This document shows positions 1 to 6,618 of a DNA stretch of 17,580 nt, piece after piece (position 1 is the first letter of the stretch; every line of letters begins with the position of its first letter). This DNA is from Lachnoclostridium sp. UBA5890 (GTDB lineage: Bacteria > Bacillota > Clostridia > Lachnospirales > Lachnospiraceae). The notes under the pieces were generated by a model that saw only the letters and a list, made by a program, of their open reading frames with translations, was not told the DNA's origin and made no database searches. The DNA lies in contig DJEU01000034.1 of assembly GCA_002431395.1 (NCBI GenBank), positions 4,888 to 22,467 of the forward strand, written 5' to 3'. The position numbers and the translations under genes are program-made.

Positions 1-69
1 TGTTCGAAATGCGAATGTGTGGGTGGGGAAGTCCTGAATAGTTTCTACTGGACAGGTTTCCAAATTCAT
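1..69 (-). CDS. Possible 5' end of a divergent gene (partial, weak)
   Basis: From an ATG whose complement is at 67-69, the minus strand stays open to the left window edge and reads MNLETCPVETIQDFPTHTFA followed by three more residues. HxlR-type regulators are often transcribed divergently from the gene they control, so a target gene here would be natural. Against this, there is no Shine-Dalgarno sequence before the ATG, and a TATAAT on this strand (complement at 75-80) sits only 5 bases upstream, which would require a nearly leaderless message. Only 23 codons are visible and I do not recognise the product. It could be chance open frame. Confidence 0.22.
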   Translation of the reverse strand, partial: MNLETCPVETIQDFPTHTFAFRT

Positions 70-70
70 G

Positions 71-95
71 TTACATTATATTTAATACTTACATT
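71..95. promoter_or_regulatory. Direct repeat TTACATT x2, candidate regulator site
   Basis: The 7-mer TTACATT occurs at 71-77 and again at 89-95, an 18-base period, in the AT-rich stretch just upstream of the HxlR-type gene. Winged-helix regulators of this family commonly bind repeats in their own promoter region. The spacing is compatible with two sites on nearly the same helix face. The operator role is inferred from position alone; I could not pick a convincing -35/-10 pair for the plus strand in this stretch. Confidence 0.25.
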
Positions 96-127
96 CTATT
101 TTGAACTATTGAAAGGAGACGTGTCTT

Positions 128-454
128 ATGCTGACAAAAGACGAATTACCGGAATGCCCGGTGGCAACAACCGTACAATTGATCGGAAGTAAATGGAAAC
201 TGTTGATTTTAAGAAATCTGCTTATGCGACCATGGCGGTTTAATGAATTAAAAAAGAGTCTGGAGGGAATCAGCCAGAAAGTGCTGACGGATTCCCTGCG
301 TGCGATGGAAAAAGACGGGATCATTACCAGAACGGTATACCCGGAAGTTCCACCGAGGGTTGAATATGCGTTAAGTGATCTCGGCAAGACGATGCGCCCG
401 ATCTTAGATGCCATGCAGGAATGGGGAACCAATTATAAAAAGACATTTCATTGA
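128..454 (+). CDS. HxlR-family winged-helix transcriptional regulator
   Basis: This 108-residue protein is the full length of the HxlR family, small dimeric DNA-binding regulators that often sense redox or electrophile stress. Family hallmarks visible are a Cys-Pro-Val near the N-terminus (residues 10-12), IGSKWKLLILRNLL (about 19-32), the recognition-helix region with GISQKVLTDSLRAMEKDGII (about 47-66), and a wing followed by PRVEYALSDLGK. Cys10 is the position used for thiol sensing in YodB-like members, so redox sensing is possible but inferred. An AAAGGAG ribosome site at 112-118 supports the ATG at 128. Its stop codon lies inside the -35 box of the next transcription unit. The likely target is a gene upstream, beyond the left edge, or the downstream unit. 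Confidence 0.9.
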   Translation: MLTKDELPECPVATTVQLIGSKWKLLILRNLLMRPWRFNELKKSLEGISQKVLTDSLRAMEKDGIITRTVYPEVPPRVEYALSDLGKTMRPILDAMQEWGTNYKKTFH

Positions 455-479
455 CATAATTATACAAAGACACTATACT
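451..479 (+). promoter_or_regulatory. Promoter of the sensor/SGNH-like unit
   Basis: TTGACA (451-456) and TATACT (474-479) are separated by exactly 17 bases, a near-consensus sigma-A promoter. The -35 box overlaps the TGA stop of the HxlR-type gene (452-454). Transcription would begin near 486, giving a leader of about 27 bases before the ATG at 513 with GGAGG at 503-507. The unit can therefore be expressed separately from the HxlR-type gene. Confidence 0.75.
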
Positions 480-512
480 TATCTTATATAGAATTATTGA
501 ACGGAGGAAGCT

Positions 513-2015
513 ATGTTAAAAAAGAAAATCGCTTTATTAATTGGTCAGGGGGATGCCTCCTACCAGCGTACCTTGATCCGTGGTGTGTCTCAAGAGCTTC
601 TTACATCCGGATATGAATTGCATGTATTTACAAATTTTCATACTACCGACTTGCACACGGATGTGAACCCTTCTCAAATATCGGGTGAAACAACTATATT
701 TCACATTATTCCATGGGAAGAATTTCAGGGAATTCTAATCGCCCCTTCGACCTTTCAATACAGTGAGGATGAACGCCATGTACTTCAGGAAGAAATCGCA
801 TCCTGCTTTAAGGGACCTGTTATTTCGCTGGATTATGAGAGCGACTACTTTGATGCTGTTATGTTAGATGATGCGATTGCCATGCAAAAAATGGTAGAAC
901 ACCTTGCCAATGAACATGGTTATACCGATATTGCCTTTTTATCCGGTCCCCTCTGGCATGCCCACGCACAAAGGCGGCTGGAAGGTTATAAAAATGGACT
1001 GACTTCCTGTGACATTGCCTATAATGAGACAAAAGTTTTCGAAGGTAATTTCTGGTACGGGGGAGGTCAGCGTGTCGCTACGCAAATGATCCGCAAAGGC
1101 GAGCTTCCGCAAGCTCTTATGTGTGCGAATCAAGCGATGGCCATCGGTGCTTACCGCACTTTTATTGAAAATGGCATACGAATTCCGGAAGACATTGCCA
1201 TAACGGGGTTTGACGCATTAGATGATGGGGTTGCCGAAAATTATCGAATCACTTCTATGATCCGTGATGGAGAATGTACCGGACGGCGTGCAGCACAAGT
1301 TCTTCGCTCCAGACTGGAGGGCCATCCTCCTATGGATATTCCGGAAGAAACCTCTTCGTTCTTAATTTGGGACAGTTGCGGATGTACGGAAGACAAATTT
1401 ACAAAACTGCCCGGATACACCCAGGACATGATGCGTCCAGTTAATGCCGGTAGATATGAAAATTTCTTTTCTAATTATAATTACATGACAGAAGAGCTTC
1501 TTCACTGCCAGAAACTAGAAGATGTGCCCAGCTGTATTCACAGTACTTTCCGTTACTTAGATGGATTTTCAATCATCGCGTTCTGTCTTGATAAAAACTG
1601 GATATCAAAGAAACCCGGAGACCGGAAACTCGATTCCACTTATTGTTTTATGGAACGCTACCCGGGATTGGATGCGCGCATTTTTCCAAACACCGAGACG
1701 ACTTTTTTAAGTTCTCCACTTGCCATCCCGATTCCGGAAGACGTAACAATTCCAAACGCACCGGAAAACAGCAGTGACTTTTCTTATCTGCCCGGCATGC
1801 CATTCCCGCAATCCAATGCCCGTGCTCCAAAAGAAACCTCGCTTTATTATTATGTTCCGCTGCATTTCAACGGAACTGCTTTTGGATACGCCTTAATCGG
1901 GTATCCGGATTCCTTTGTGCTTCCTGACTGCTGTAGTGCCTGGATCCGAAATATTTGTATGGTGCTGGAATCTCTTCGAATCCGGTATACTCTCACGAAA
2001 AAGGAGGAAGAATAG
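513..2015 (+). CDS. LacI/periplasmic-binding-like sensor protein lacking an output domain
   Basis: Residues about 4-285 form a type-1 periplasmic-binding (LacI sensor) fold: KKIALLIGQG at the start, GYTDIAFLSGP (136-146), and the diagnostic RIPEDIAITGFDALDDG (223-239). An SCGC motif (288-291) then leads into a second domain (about 310-490) ending in PLHFNGTAFGYALIGYP and an amphipathic helix. This layout resembles clostridial LacI-sensor proteins whose final helix continues into a GGDEF or AraC domain, but here the protein stops at residue 500 straight after the helix (TLTKKEEE). There is no LacI helix-turn-helix at the N-terminus, and no signal peptide, so a cytosolic sugar or metabolite sensor is inferred. 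Start is set by GGAGG at 503-507. The next gene begins 2 bases after the stop, in another frame, and is probably its functional partner. Confidence 0.8.
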   Translation: MLKKKIALLIGQGDASYQRTLIRGVSQELLTSGYELHVFTNFHTTDLHTDVNPSQISGETTIFHIIPWEEFQGILIAPSTFQYSEDERHVLQEEIASCFKGPVISLDYESDYFDAVMLDDAIAMQKMVEHLANEHGYTDIAFLSGPLWHAHAQRRLEGYKNGLTSCDIAYNETKVFEGNFWYGGGQRVATQMIRKGELPQALMCANQAMAIGAYRTFIENGIRIPEDIAITGFDALDDGVAENYRITSMIRDGECTGRRAAQVLRSRLEGHPPMDIPEETSSFLIWDSCGCTEDKFTKLPGYTQDMMRPVNAGRYENFFSNYNYMTEELLHCQKLEDVPSCIHSTFRYLDGFSIIAFCLDKNWISKKPGDRKLDSTYCFMERYPGLDARIFPNTETTFLSSPLAIPIPEDVTIPNAPENSSDFSYLPGMPFPQSNARAPKETSLYYYVPLHFNGTAFGYALIGYPDSFVLPDCCSAWIRNICMVLESLRIRYTLTKKEEE

Positions 2016-2017
2016 AA

Positions 2018-3184
2018 ATGCTGCCAATTTATCCCTACCCAAAAGCGTTCCGCCGCGGCAATATTTTTCGTATGAGACGTGCTCTTCAAAAAAAGGAAAT
2101 TCGCATTGCCTTTCTTGGAGGAACAAATCTTTATGCCAATATTGACTATGATTCCTTTTACGAAATGGTCAAAAAAGAATGGATGGAAAAAGATGACAGT
2201 TATACTTTTACAAAAGACGAAAAACCTTTTGTTGAAATGAATTATGAACATGCAATTCCTAGTAGAATATATGAAAAAATGACGGAAACATTTGCTCATT
2301 CATTTAAGGAAAAAATAGGAACTCTTTTGGAACAAAAACCGAATTTTGAAATATTAAATTTGGAATATGCCGGAATGTCTTCCCTTGGCGGAATGTTTCA
2401 CTTAGAAGAGCTGCTTGACTGGAACCCTGACATTGTATTCCTTGATTTTTCTATGGAAGATCCCGGCGAAAAGTTTCATGAGGAATCCTCGGAAGGTTTG
2501 ATCCGATCGCTTTTGGAAAATGATATTGCAGTATCCCTGATTCTATCCTGTTCCAAAAATGGACTGGGCTACGCAGGACACCAAAAACACCTCTCCCTCC
2601 ACTACAACCTTCCGGTACTTGATCTAAGTCTTGCTTTGCAGAATGATATTCAGACAGGGGAATACCGGGAAGCCGATGTGTTTAACGAAGACCGCACATT
2701 TACAAAAAAAGGGCACAAAATTTTGGGCAGTTATTTCACCCGCTTTATCGATATGATTGTGCACGTTCTTCCTGATGAATCCTACGAAATACCAAAAAAA
2801 CCTTGTTTTCTTGGAAGCCTCAAATATTTTCAGCAGCATAAGATCGCCATTTCCCCGCGAACCCGCGAAGGCAGCATCTTATTTGATGAAAAACTGACCT
2901 ATAATATGTTTTTTTTAGAATATCAGATGGATCCGGAACCAAACAATGCTTCGCTTGAAATATACATAGACAAAAAACTGGTCCGCGATCTGGGCGTCCA
3001 TTCAATCCTTTCTTCCCAGAAAAAGGCTGAACTATTTATCGACGGACATCCGGAACCGGAAAAACATCATATCCAGATTCGGACAAGCCGGGTACAGCGC
3101 CGTGTCAACTGGACCTATGCCACACTGCATCTTCAATTAGGTCTGGGGTCTCAAGAGCCATTCGCCGCTTCGGATAAGACTTGA
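2018..3184 (+). CDS. SGNH/GDSL hydrolase-like protein with degenerate catalytic motifs
   Basis: I start this 388-residue protein at the ATG at 2018, preceded by AAGGAGG at 2001-2007; an in-frame upstream ATG at 1955 lies inside the sensor gene. The fold resembles the SGNH esterases common in Lachnospiraceae: EIRIAFLGGTN (27-37, block I), EYAGMSSLGG (116-125, block II), NPDIVFLDFSMED (136-148, block III), then SSEGLIRSLL, HYNLPVLDLSLAL and NEDRTFTKKGH (223-233, block V). The expected catalytic residues appear replaced: block I Ser by Thr36, block III Asn by Glu147, and the Asp and His of D-x-x-H-P-N by Glu224 and Thr227. It may therefore be a non-catalytic binding protein. Residues about 260-388 form a C-terminal beta-rich domain. 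No signal peptide is seen. It is almost certainly co-translated with the sensor. Confidence 0.68.
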   Translation: MLPIYPYPKAFRRGNIFRMRRALQKKEIRIAFLGGTNLYANIDYDSFYEMVKKEWMEKDDSYTFTKDEKPFVEMNYEHAIPSRIYEKMTETFAHSFKEKIGTLLEQKPNFEILNLEYAGMSSLGGMFHLEELLDWNPDIVFLDFSMEDPGEKFHEESSEGLIRSLLENDIAVSLILSCSKNGLGYAGHQKHLSLHYNLPVLDLSLALQNDIQTGEYREADVFNEDRTFTKKGHKILGSYFTRFIDMIVHVLPDESYEIPKKPCFLGSLKYFQQHKIAISPRTREGSILFDEKLTYNMFFLEYQMDPEPNNASLEIYIDKKLVRDLGVHSILSSQKKAELFIDGHPEPEKHHIQIRTSRVQRRVNWTYATLHLQLGLGSQEPFAASDKT

Positions 3185-4129
3185 CAAAACATTCATAAAC
3201 TCGCTGGCTGCCCTCGAAAAGTAACGATGTGGATTGGTTGCGACTACAATACGGTTAGTTGCAATCCCATACACACCGTCGGGATCCGCGATTTTATAAT
3301 AACTTGGATGCGTCGTATAAGGATTGAACCAAATTTGCGTGTCCGGAATCAAGCCTGCCCCATATCCTGCCACAATCCAATGAAACATAATTTCAAGATT
3401 ATGTGCAATCTGCTGTACATTGGGTTCAAAGTTTTCTGCCTCTGCCACACGATCCAGCATATCCGTCGCATTTTCCATGTCATCCAATGCCAGAAAAGGC
3501 ATCTCTTCGCATTCATTAATGTGGATGCCCTCTGCACGATACAAATGTGATGTTTTCTGACAGATGTCTTCGCGGCTCAAACATTGTTTTTCGCGGCCTT
3601 TATTAAATGGATGATTAGATGGAACTGCCAGATAATACGTCTCTGCAGCAATTTCCTCTGTTCTGAATTCTTCTGTCGGAAACAGATCTGCTTCAATGCA
3701 AAAATCCACTTCTCCCGCACGCAGCAATTGCTGCAGATTATGAATAGAGTCAAAAACGGTCTCTACTTTCACTCCCGGGTATGAATTTTTAAACCGGAAC
3801 AATGACTTCGGAAGCATGCAAGTAGCTCGAAAAGGCGTTGTTCCCAAAGTAATAGTTCCTGTCCTTAACTGTTTGATGTCTGCTAAGATCATCCCTACTT
3901 CCCGCTCAGTTCCCTGCATTTTCTTCGCCGCCTGATAAATTGCGGTTCCTGCTTCCGTCAACCGCATCGATTTCGTAGAACGATCAAATATTTTCACGCT
4001 GTATTGCTGTTCCATTCTTTTTATATTCTGGCTGATTGCCGGCTGGGAAATAAATAATTTTTCTGCTGCCTTTGAAAAGCTGCCTTCTTCCACTAGTGCG
4101 ACAATACATTCCACCTGCTGATCTGTCAT
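3137..4129 (-). CDS. LysR-family transcriptional regulator
   Basis: The N-terminal winged helix-turn-helix is clear: residues 1-60 include VEEGSFSKAAEKLFISQPAI and the family signature SQNIKRMEQQ, then KIFDRSTKSMRLTEAG. A linker helix (about 62-88) leads to a ligand-binding domain starting GTITLGTTPF (91-100). The regulator binds DNA as a tetramer and would respond to a small metabolite that cannot be told from sequence. The start is fixed by a GGAGGA site just upstream of the ATG. At 330 residues it is about 30 longer than a typical LysR protein, and its last 15 or so codons overlap the end of the convergent SGNH-like gene by 48 bases. No target is obvious, as the upstream membrane gene has the same orientation. 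Confidence 0.92.
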   Translation of the reverse strand: MTDQQVECIVALVEEGSFSKAAEKLFISQPAISQNIKRMEQQYSVKIFDRSTKSMRLTEAGTAIYQAAKKMQGTEREVGMILADIKQLRTGTITLGTTPFRATCMLPKSLFRFKNSYPGVKVETVFDSIHNLQQLLRAGEVDFCIEADLFPTEEFRTEEIAAETYYLAVPSNHPFNKGREKQCLSREDICQKTSHLYRAEGIHINECEEMPFLALDDMENATDMLDRVAEAENFEPNVQQIAHNLEIMFHWIVAGYGAGLIPDTQIWFNPYTTHPSYYKIADPDGVYGIATNRIVVATNPHRYFSRAASEFMNVLSSLIRSGEWLLRPQT

Positions 4130-4158
4130 AAGTATTCCTCCGTTTTCCCTTTTCTTCC

Positions 4159-4187
4159 AGTTTACACTAAGAAACGAACTTTTTCAA
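4159..4187 (-). promoter_or_regulatory. Candidate promoter of the LysR gene
   Basis: On the minus strand TTGAAA (complement at 4182-4187) and TAAACT (complement at 4159-4164) are 17 bases apart, in the 54-base gap between the small membrane-protein gene and the LysR gene. The -35 box overlaps the stop codon of the membrane-protein gene. LysR could be read from here as well as by read-through from upstream. Confidence 0.4.
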
Positions 4188-4552
4188 CTCCTCCTTTCGC
4201 CATTTTTCCTCGGTCCCAGCATCCCGCCGAGCATACCGGCAAGAACACAGACCAGAAGTGTTGTCAGAATCGCCGGAAACATTGTGGATAAACTTTTATT
4301 CCAGACCGCGCTGACGCCATAGATAATGACAAAATATGCCAGTCCGAACAAGCCGCCCATCAAGTAATGCCGGCTGTCTTTTTGTGCGGAAAAGATCATT
4401 CCACCGACAAATGCTGCGACCGCATATACCAAAAGGATCGCGCCGCCGATATGTTCCACGGAAGCCTTGGTCTGATACAGCACAAACGCCACAACCACCA
4501 AAAGAAGCGCCGTCAGCACAAAGGAAACAAGAAATCCTTTGAATCGTCTCAT
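4184..4552 (-). CDS. TIGR04086/DUF3792-like small membrane protein
   Basis: A 122-residue hydrophobic protein with four predicted membrane helices: about 6-28, 37-56, 63-84 and 92-113. The length, the four-helix layout and the glycine-rich last helix (CVLAGMLGGMLG) followed by a short basic tail (PRKNGERRS) match the Firmicutes family TIGR04086/DUF3792 (YrzE-like), which has no defined biochemical role. The N-terminus (MRRFKG) is basic, so it probably faces the cytoplasm. It is transcribed divergently from the PHP-domain gene and precedes the LysR gene on the same strand. The ribosome site is weak. Family recognition is from overall pattern and not a single diagnostic motif. Confidence 0.7.
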   Translation of the reverse strand: MRRFKGFLVSFVLTALLLVVVAFVLYQTKASVEHIGGAILLVYAVAAFVGGMIFSAQKDSRHYLMGGLFGLAYFVIIYGVSAVWNKSLSTMFPAILTTLLVCVLAGMLGGMLGPRKNGERRS

Positions 4553-4605
4553 TCTACTTTCCTGCCATTTCTTTTTAATCTTTACTATATATATGCTCTT
4601 TCTAT

Positions 4606-4634
4606 TTTACATATTCCTGCAATTATGCTATAAT
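4606..4634 (+). promoter_or_regulatory. Extended -10 promoter of the PHP-domain gene
   Basis: TTTACA (4606-4611) and TATAAT (4629-4634) are separated by 17 bases, and a TG one base before the -10 box makes an extended -10 element. This is close to the sigma-A ideal and predicts a leader of roughly 30 bases before the ATG at 4670. Confidence 0.75.
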
Positions 4635-4669
4635 AGTTATACTATACTAAAAGAATAGAAGGTATGATT

Positions 4670-5521
4670 ATGAGATATATTGATCTGCATGTGCATTCAA
4701 ATTGTTCCGATGGTACCTTTTCCCCAGAGGAACTGGTGGTGCTTGGCATCAAGCAGGAACTGGTTGCGTTTGCATTGACGGACCACGATACGATAAGCGG
4801 CGTGGAACGTGCCATAAAAAAAGCGGAAGAATTTGACAATAAGATTCAGGTGATCCCAGGTATGGAGCTCTCCTGCAAATATACGATCTCTTCTTCCCAA
4901 TCGGTTGAAATCCATATGCTCGGATACCGCTATGATATCCATAATAAAAAGCTCATTGATACGTTGGAAGATATTTCCAATGAGCGTGATGAAAGAAACC
5001 GGAAAATGTGCAACAATCTGCAAAATGCCGGTTTCCCAATTTCGTATGATATGTTGTGCGAACGCTTTGGCGATACCATTTTGACACGTGCACATTTTGC
5101 CAGACTGTTACTGGAAAATGGTGGTGTACCATCGCTGGATTATGCGTTCCGTACCTGCCTGTCTTCGGACAGCCCATATTTTGTCAACCGCGAATATCTC
5201 ACACCCAAAGATGCGATCGATCTGATCCGTGCATCCGGCGGTATTCCGGTTCTCGCACACCCATTGCTTTATAAATTGTCCGTCAGCCAGATCCGCGGGT
5301 TGTTAGACGATCTGACCTCTTACGGCCTTTGCGGAATCGAAGCCATTTATTCGCGAAACCGCGGTACAGACGAAGCATTCGTCCGCAAACTTGCCGAAGA
5401 ATATCATCTGTTCATTACCGGCGGTTCCGATTTCCACGGTGCCAACAAACCGGATATTGAACTCGGCCGCGGCACCGGTAATCTTCGTGTTCCGGTTATG
5501 CTCTTGGAGAATTTACGATAA
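4670..5521 (+). CDS. PHP-domain phosphoesterase (RNase AM / YciV-like)
   Basis: A 283-residue PHP-family metal-dependent phosphoesterase. All expected metal ligands are visible: H7 and H9 in DLHVHS, D14, H39 in LTDHD, E66 in GMELSC, H82 in EIHMLGY, H142 in TRAHFA, H197 in LAHPLL, and D254 and H256 in GSDFHG. Enzymes with this layout (YciV/TrpH group) hydrolyse 3',5'-nucleoside bisphosphates or trim 5' ends of RNA; which of these applies here is not visible. I chose the ATG at 4670 over 4664 because the AGAAGG ribosome site (4657-4662) is then 7 bases away and not 1. It has its own strong promoter. Its last 26 bases overlap the end of the convergent thiE. Confidence 0.9.
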   Translation: MRYIDLHVHSNCSDGTFSPEELVVLGIKQELVAFALTDHDTISGVERAIKKAEEFDNKIQVIPGMELSCKYTISSSQSVEIHMLGYRYDIHNKKLIDTLEDISNERDERNRKMCNNLQNAGFPISYDMLCERFGDTILTRAHFARLLLENGGVPSLDYAFRTCLSSDSPYFVNREYLTPKDAIDLIRASGGIPVLAHPLLYKLSVSQIRGLLDDLTSYGLCGIEAIYSRNRGTDEAFVRKLAEEYHLFITGGSDFHGANKPDIELGRGTGNLRVPVMLLENLR

Positions 5522-6149
5522 CTTCTTTTTGAAGCAGCGATAACATATCTGTCGCTGCTTCTGTTATATTTTTCGAAGCAATGATCGCCGAAATGACTGC
5601 TGCGCCGCTGACACCGGTGCCTGCCAGTTTTGTCACATTGGACTGGTTGACGCCGCCGATCGCAACTACCGGGATTTTTACGGCATTGCAGATTTCACGC
5701 AGGGTGTCGATCTCCACATGATGCGTTCCTGCTTTCGTCGAAGTTCCAAACACATCGCCAACCCCCAGATAATCTGCGCCCTCTTTTTGTGCATCGATGG
5801 CAAGCTCTTTATTGTACGCAGATACCCCTATGATCTTATCCGGTCCCAGAAGTTCCCTTGCTGTATGCGCCGGAATGTCGCTCTGTCCCAGATGAACGCC
5901 GTCGGCATCCACCGCCATCGCGATGTCGATCCGGTCATTGATAATAAGCGGAATCTCATACGCATCCGTAATCTGTTTTACATCTTTTGCAATCTGCAGA
6001 AATTCCCTTCCCGCGCAGTCTTTCTCGCGGAGCTGAACGACCGTCACACCCCCTTGTATAGCAAGTTCCACTGCTTTTTCCAATGTTTCCGCAGACATCA
6101 ATTCGCGGTCTGTGCATAAATATAACGTATAATCGACTCGAGGTTTCAC
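5496..6149 (-). CDS. thiE: Thiamine phosphate synthase
   Basis: ThiE joins hydroxymethylpyrimidine pyrophosphate and the thiazole phosphate to make thiamine phosphate in the cytosol. The 217-residue TIM-barrel length is normal. Visible motifs are VQLREKD (38-44), INDRIDIA (70-77), DGVHLGQSD (83-91), GVGDVFGTSTKAG (129-141), VAIGG (162-166) and SGAAVISAI (181-189), covering the pyrophosphate and thiazole-phosphate binding segments. The start is a GTG (complement at 6147-6149) that overlaps the TGA of the CBS gene, with GGAAGGAG just upstream, so translation is coupled. No other thiamine gene and no TPP riboswitch is present here. It is the last gene of the seven-gene operon, and its 3' end doubles as the terminator of the convergent PHP gene. 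Confidence 0.95.
   Translation of the reverse strand: MKPRVDYTLYLCTDRELMSAETLEKAVELAIQGGVTVVQLREKDCAGREFLQIAKDVKQITDAYEIPLIINDRIDIAMAVDADGVHLGQSDIPAHTARELLGPDKIIGVSAYNKELAIDAQKEGADYLGVGDVFGTSTKAGTHHVEIDTLREICNAVKIPVVAIGGVNQSNVTKLAGTGVSGAAVISAIIASKNITEAATDMLSLLQKEVIVNSPRA
5531..5572 (+). terminator. Intrinsic terminator of the PHP gene, inside thiE
   Basis: A perfect 10-base-pair stem, GAAGCAGCGA (5531-5540) with TCGCTGCTTC (5552-5561), has an 11-base loop and is followed by TGTTATATTTT. It begins 9 bases after the PHP stop codon. The hairpin lies entirely within the C-terminal coding region of thiE on the opposite strand. The minus side lacks a T-tract, so it should act on plus-strand transcripts only. 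Confidence 0.65.
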
Positions 6150-6604
6150 TCTTTTTCTCCTTCCTTCTTTTCCAATTCCTGTTCGCCCACCTGATGTTTC
6201 AATTTCTGGATCCGGTCCACAAAATGGCGGATCACGGACTGTCTCGTTATGATTCCCACAAAATAATTTCGGTCATCCACAACCGGCACAAAGTTCTGGT
6301 TCAATACCAGTTCCAGAAGTTCCTCCATCGTCGCCGAAATATGAACCGCCTGATTCCAGTTCTCGCGCATCATTTCACAGATACATACATGATTTACTGC
6401 CGTTTCCTGATCCAGCGGTGTGTCGCGCAGATGCCACAAAAAATCTCCCTCTGTGACCGTCCCGATATATTTTCCATCTTCTGACAATACCGGTGCCGCT
6501 GTATAGCCGCTGGCACGAAGTTTCAGAAGTCCGGCACGCACGGTGTCCTCACCATTCAGAAAATCCACAGTATTTTTTGGTTTTAATAAAAATAAAAGAT
6601 TCAT
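6146..6604 (-). CDS. Two-CBS-domain protein (CbpB-like)
   Basis: A 152-residue protein consisting almost only of a CBS pair. The first repeat spans about 8-60 (YTAAPVLSEDGKYIGTVTEG, 34-53) and the second about 78-130 (NFVPVVDDRNYFVGIITRQS, 104-123). CBS pairs bind adenosine-containing ligands such as AMP, ATP or c-di-AMP; stand-alone Firmicutes proteins of this size (CbpB type) are known nucleotide sensors, so a signalling role is likely but the ligand is not visible. The C-terminal 20 residues are a charged Lys/Glu tail. A GGAGGGA ribosome site lies in the 14-base gap after the preceding gene. It overlaps thiE by 4 bases (GTGA). Confidence 0.88.
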   Translation of the reverse strand: MNLLFLLKPKNTVDFLNGEDTVRAGLLKLRASGYTAAPVLSEDGKYIGTVTEGDFLWHLRDTPLDQETAVNHVCICEMMRENWNQAVHISATMEELLELVLNQNFVPVVDDRNYFVGIITRQSVIRHFVDRIQKLKHQVGEQELEKKEGEKE

Positions 6605-6618
6605 ATGTTCCCTCCATT

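Noticed and set aside
10..70. Possible purine-riboswitch remnant (GTTTCTAC at 41-48 followed by a TGGA/TCCA hairpin)
   Set aside because: The conserved L2 and L3 loop sequences and the first junction are absent, and the second stem cannot be drawn. A single 8-base match is not enough.
1955..2017. Longer SGNH-like protein starting at 1955
   Set aside because: This start lies well inside the sensor gene without a ribosome site, while AAGGAGG stands 10 bases before the ATG at 2018.
513..3184. Sensor and SGNH-like genes as one frameshifted gene
   Set aside because: The sensor ends at a natural helix, the second gene has its own AAGGAGG and ATG, and its N-terminus matches the start of SGNH proteins. 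Two genes is the simpler reading.
6605..6618. TPP riboswitch controlling thiE
   Set aside because: Only 14 bases separate the CBS gene from its neighbour, and thiE overlaps the CBS gene, so no aptamer can fit.
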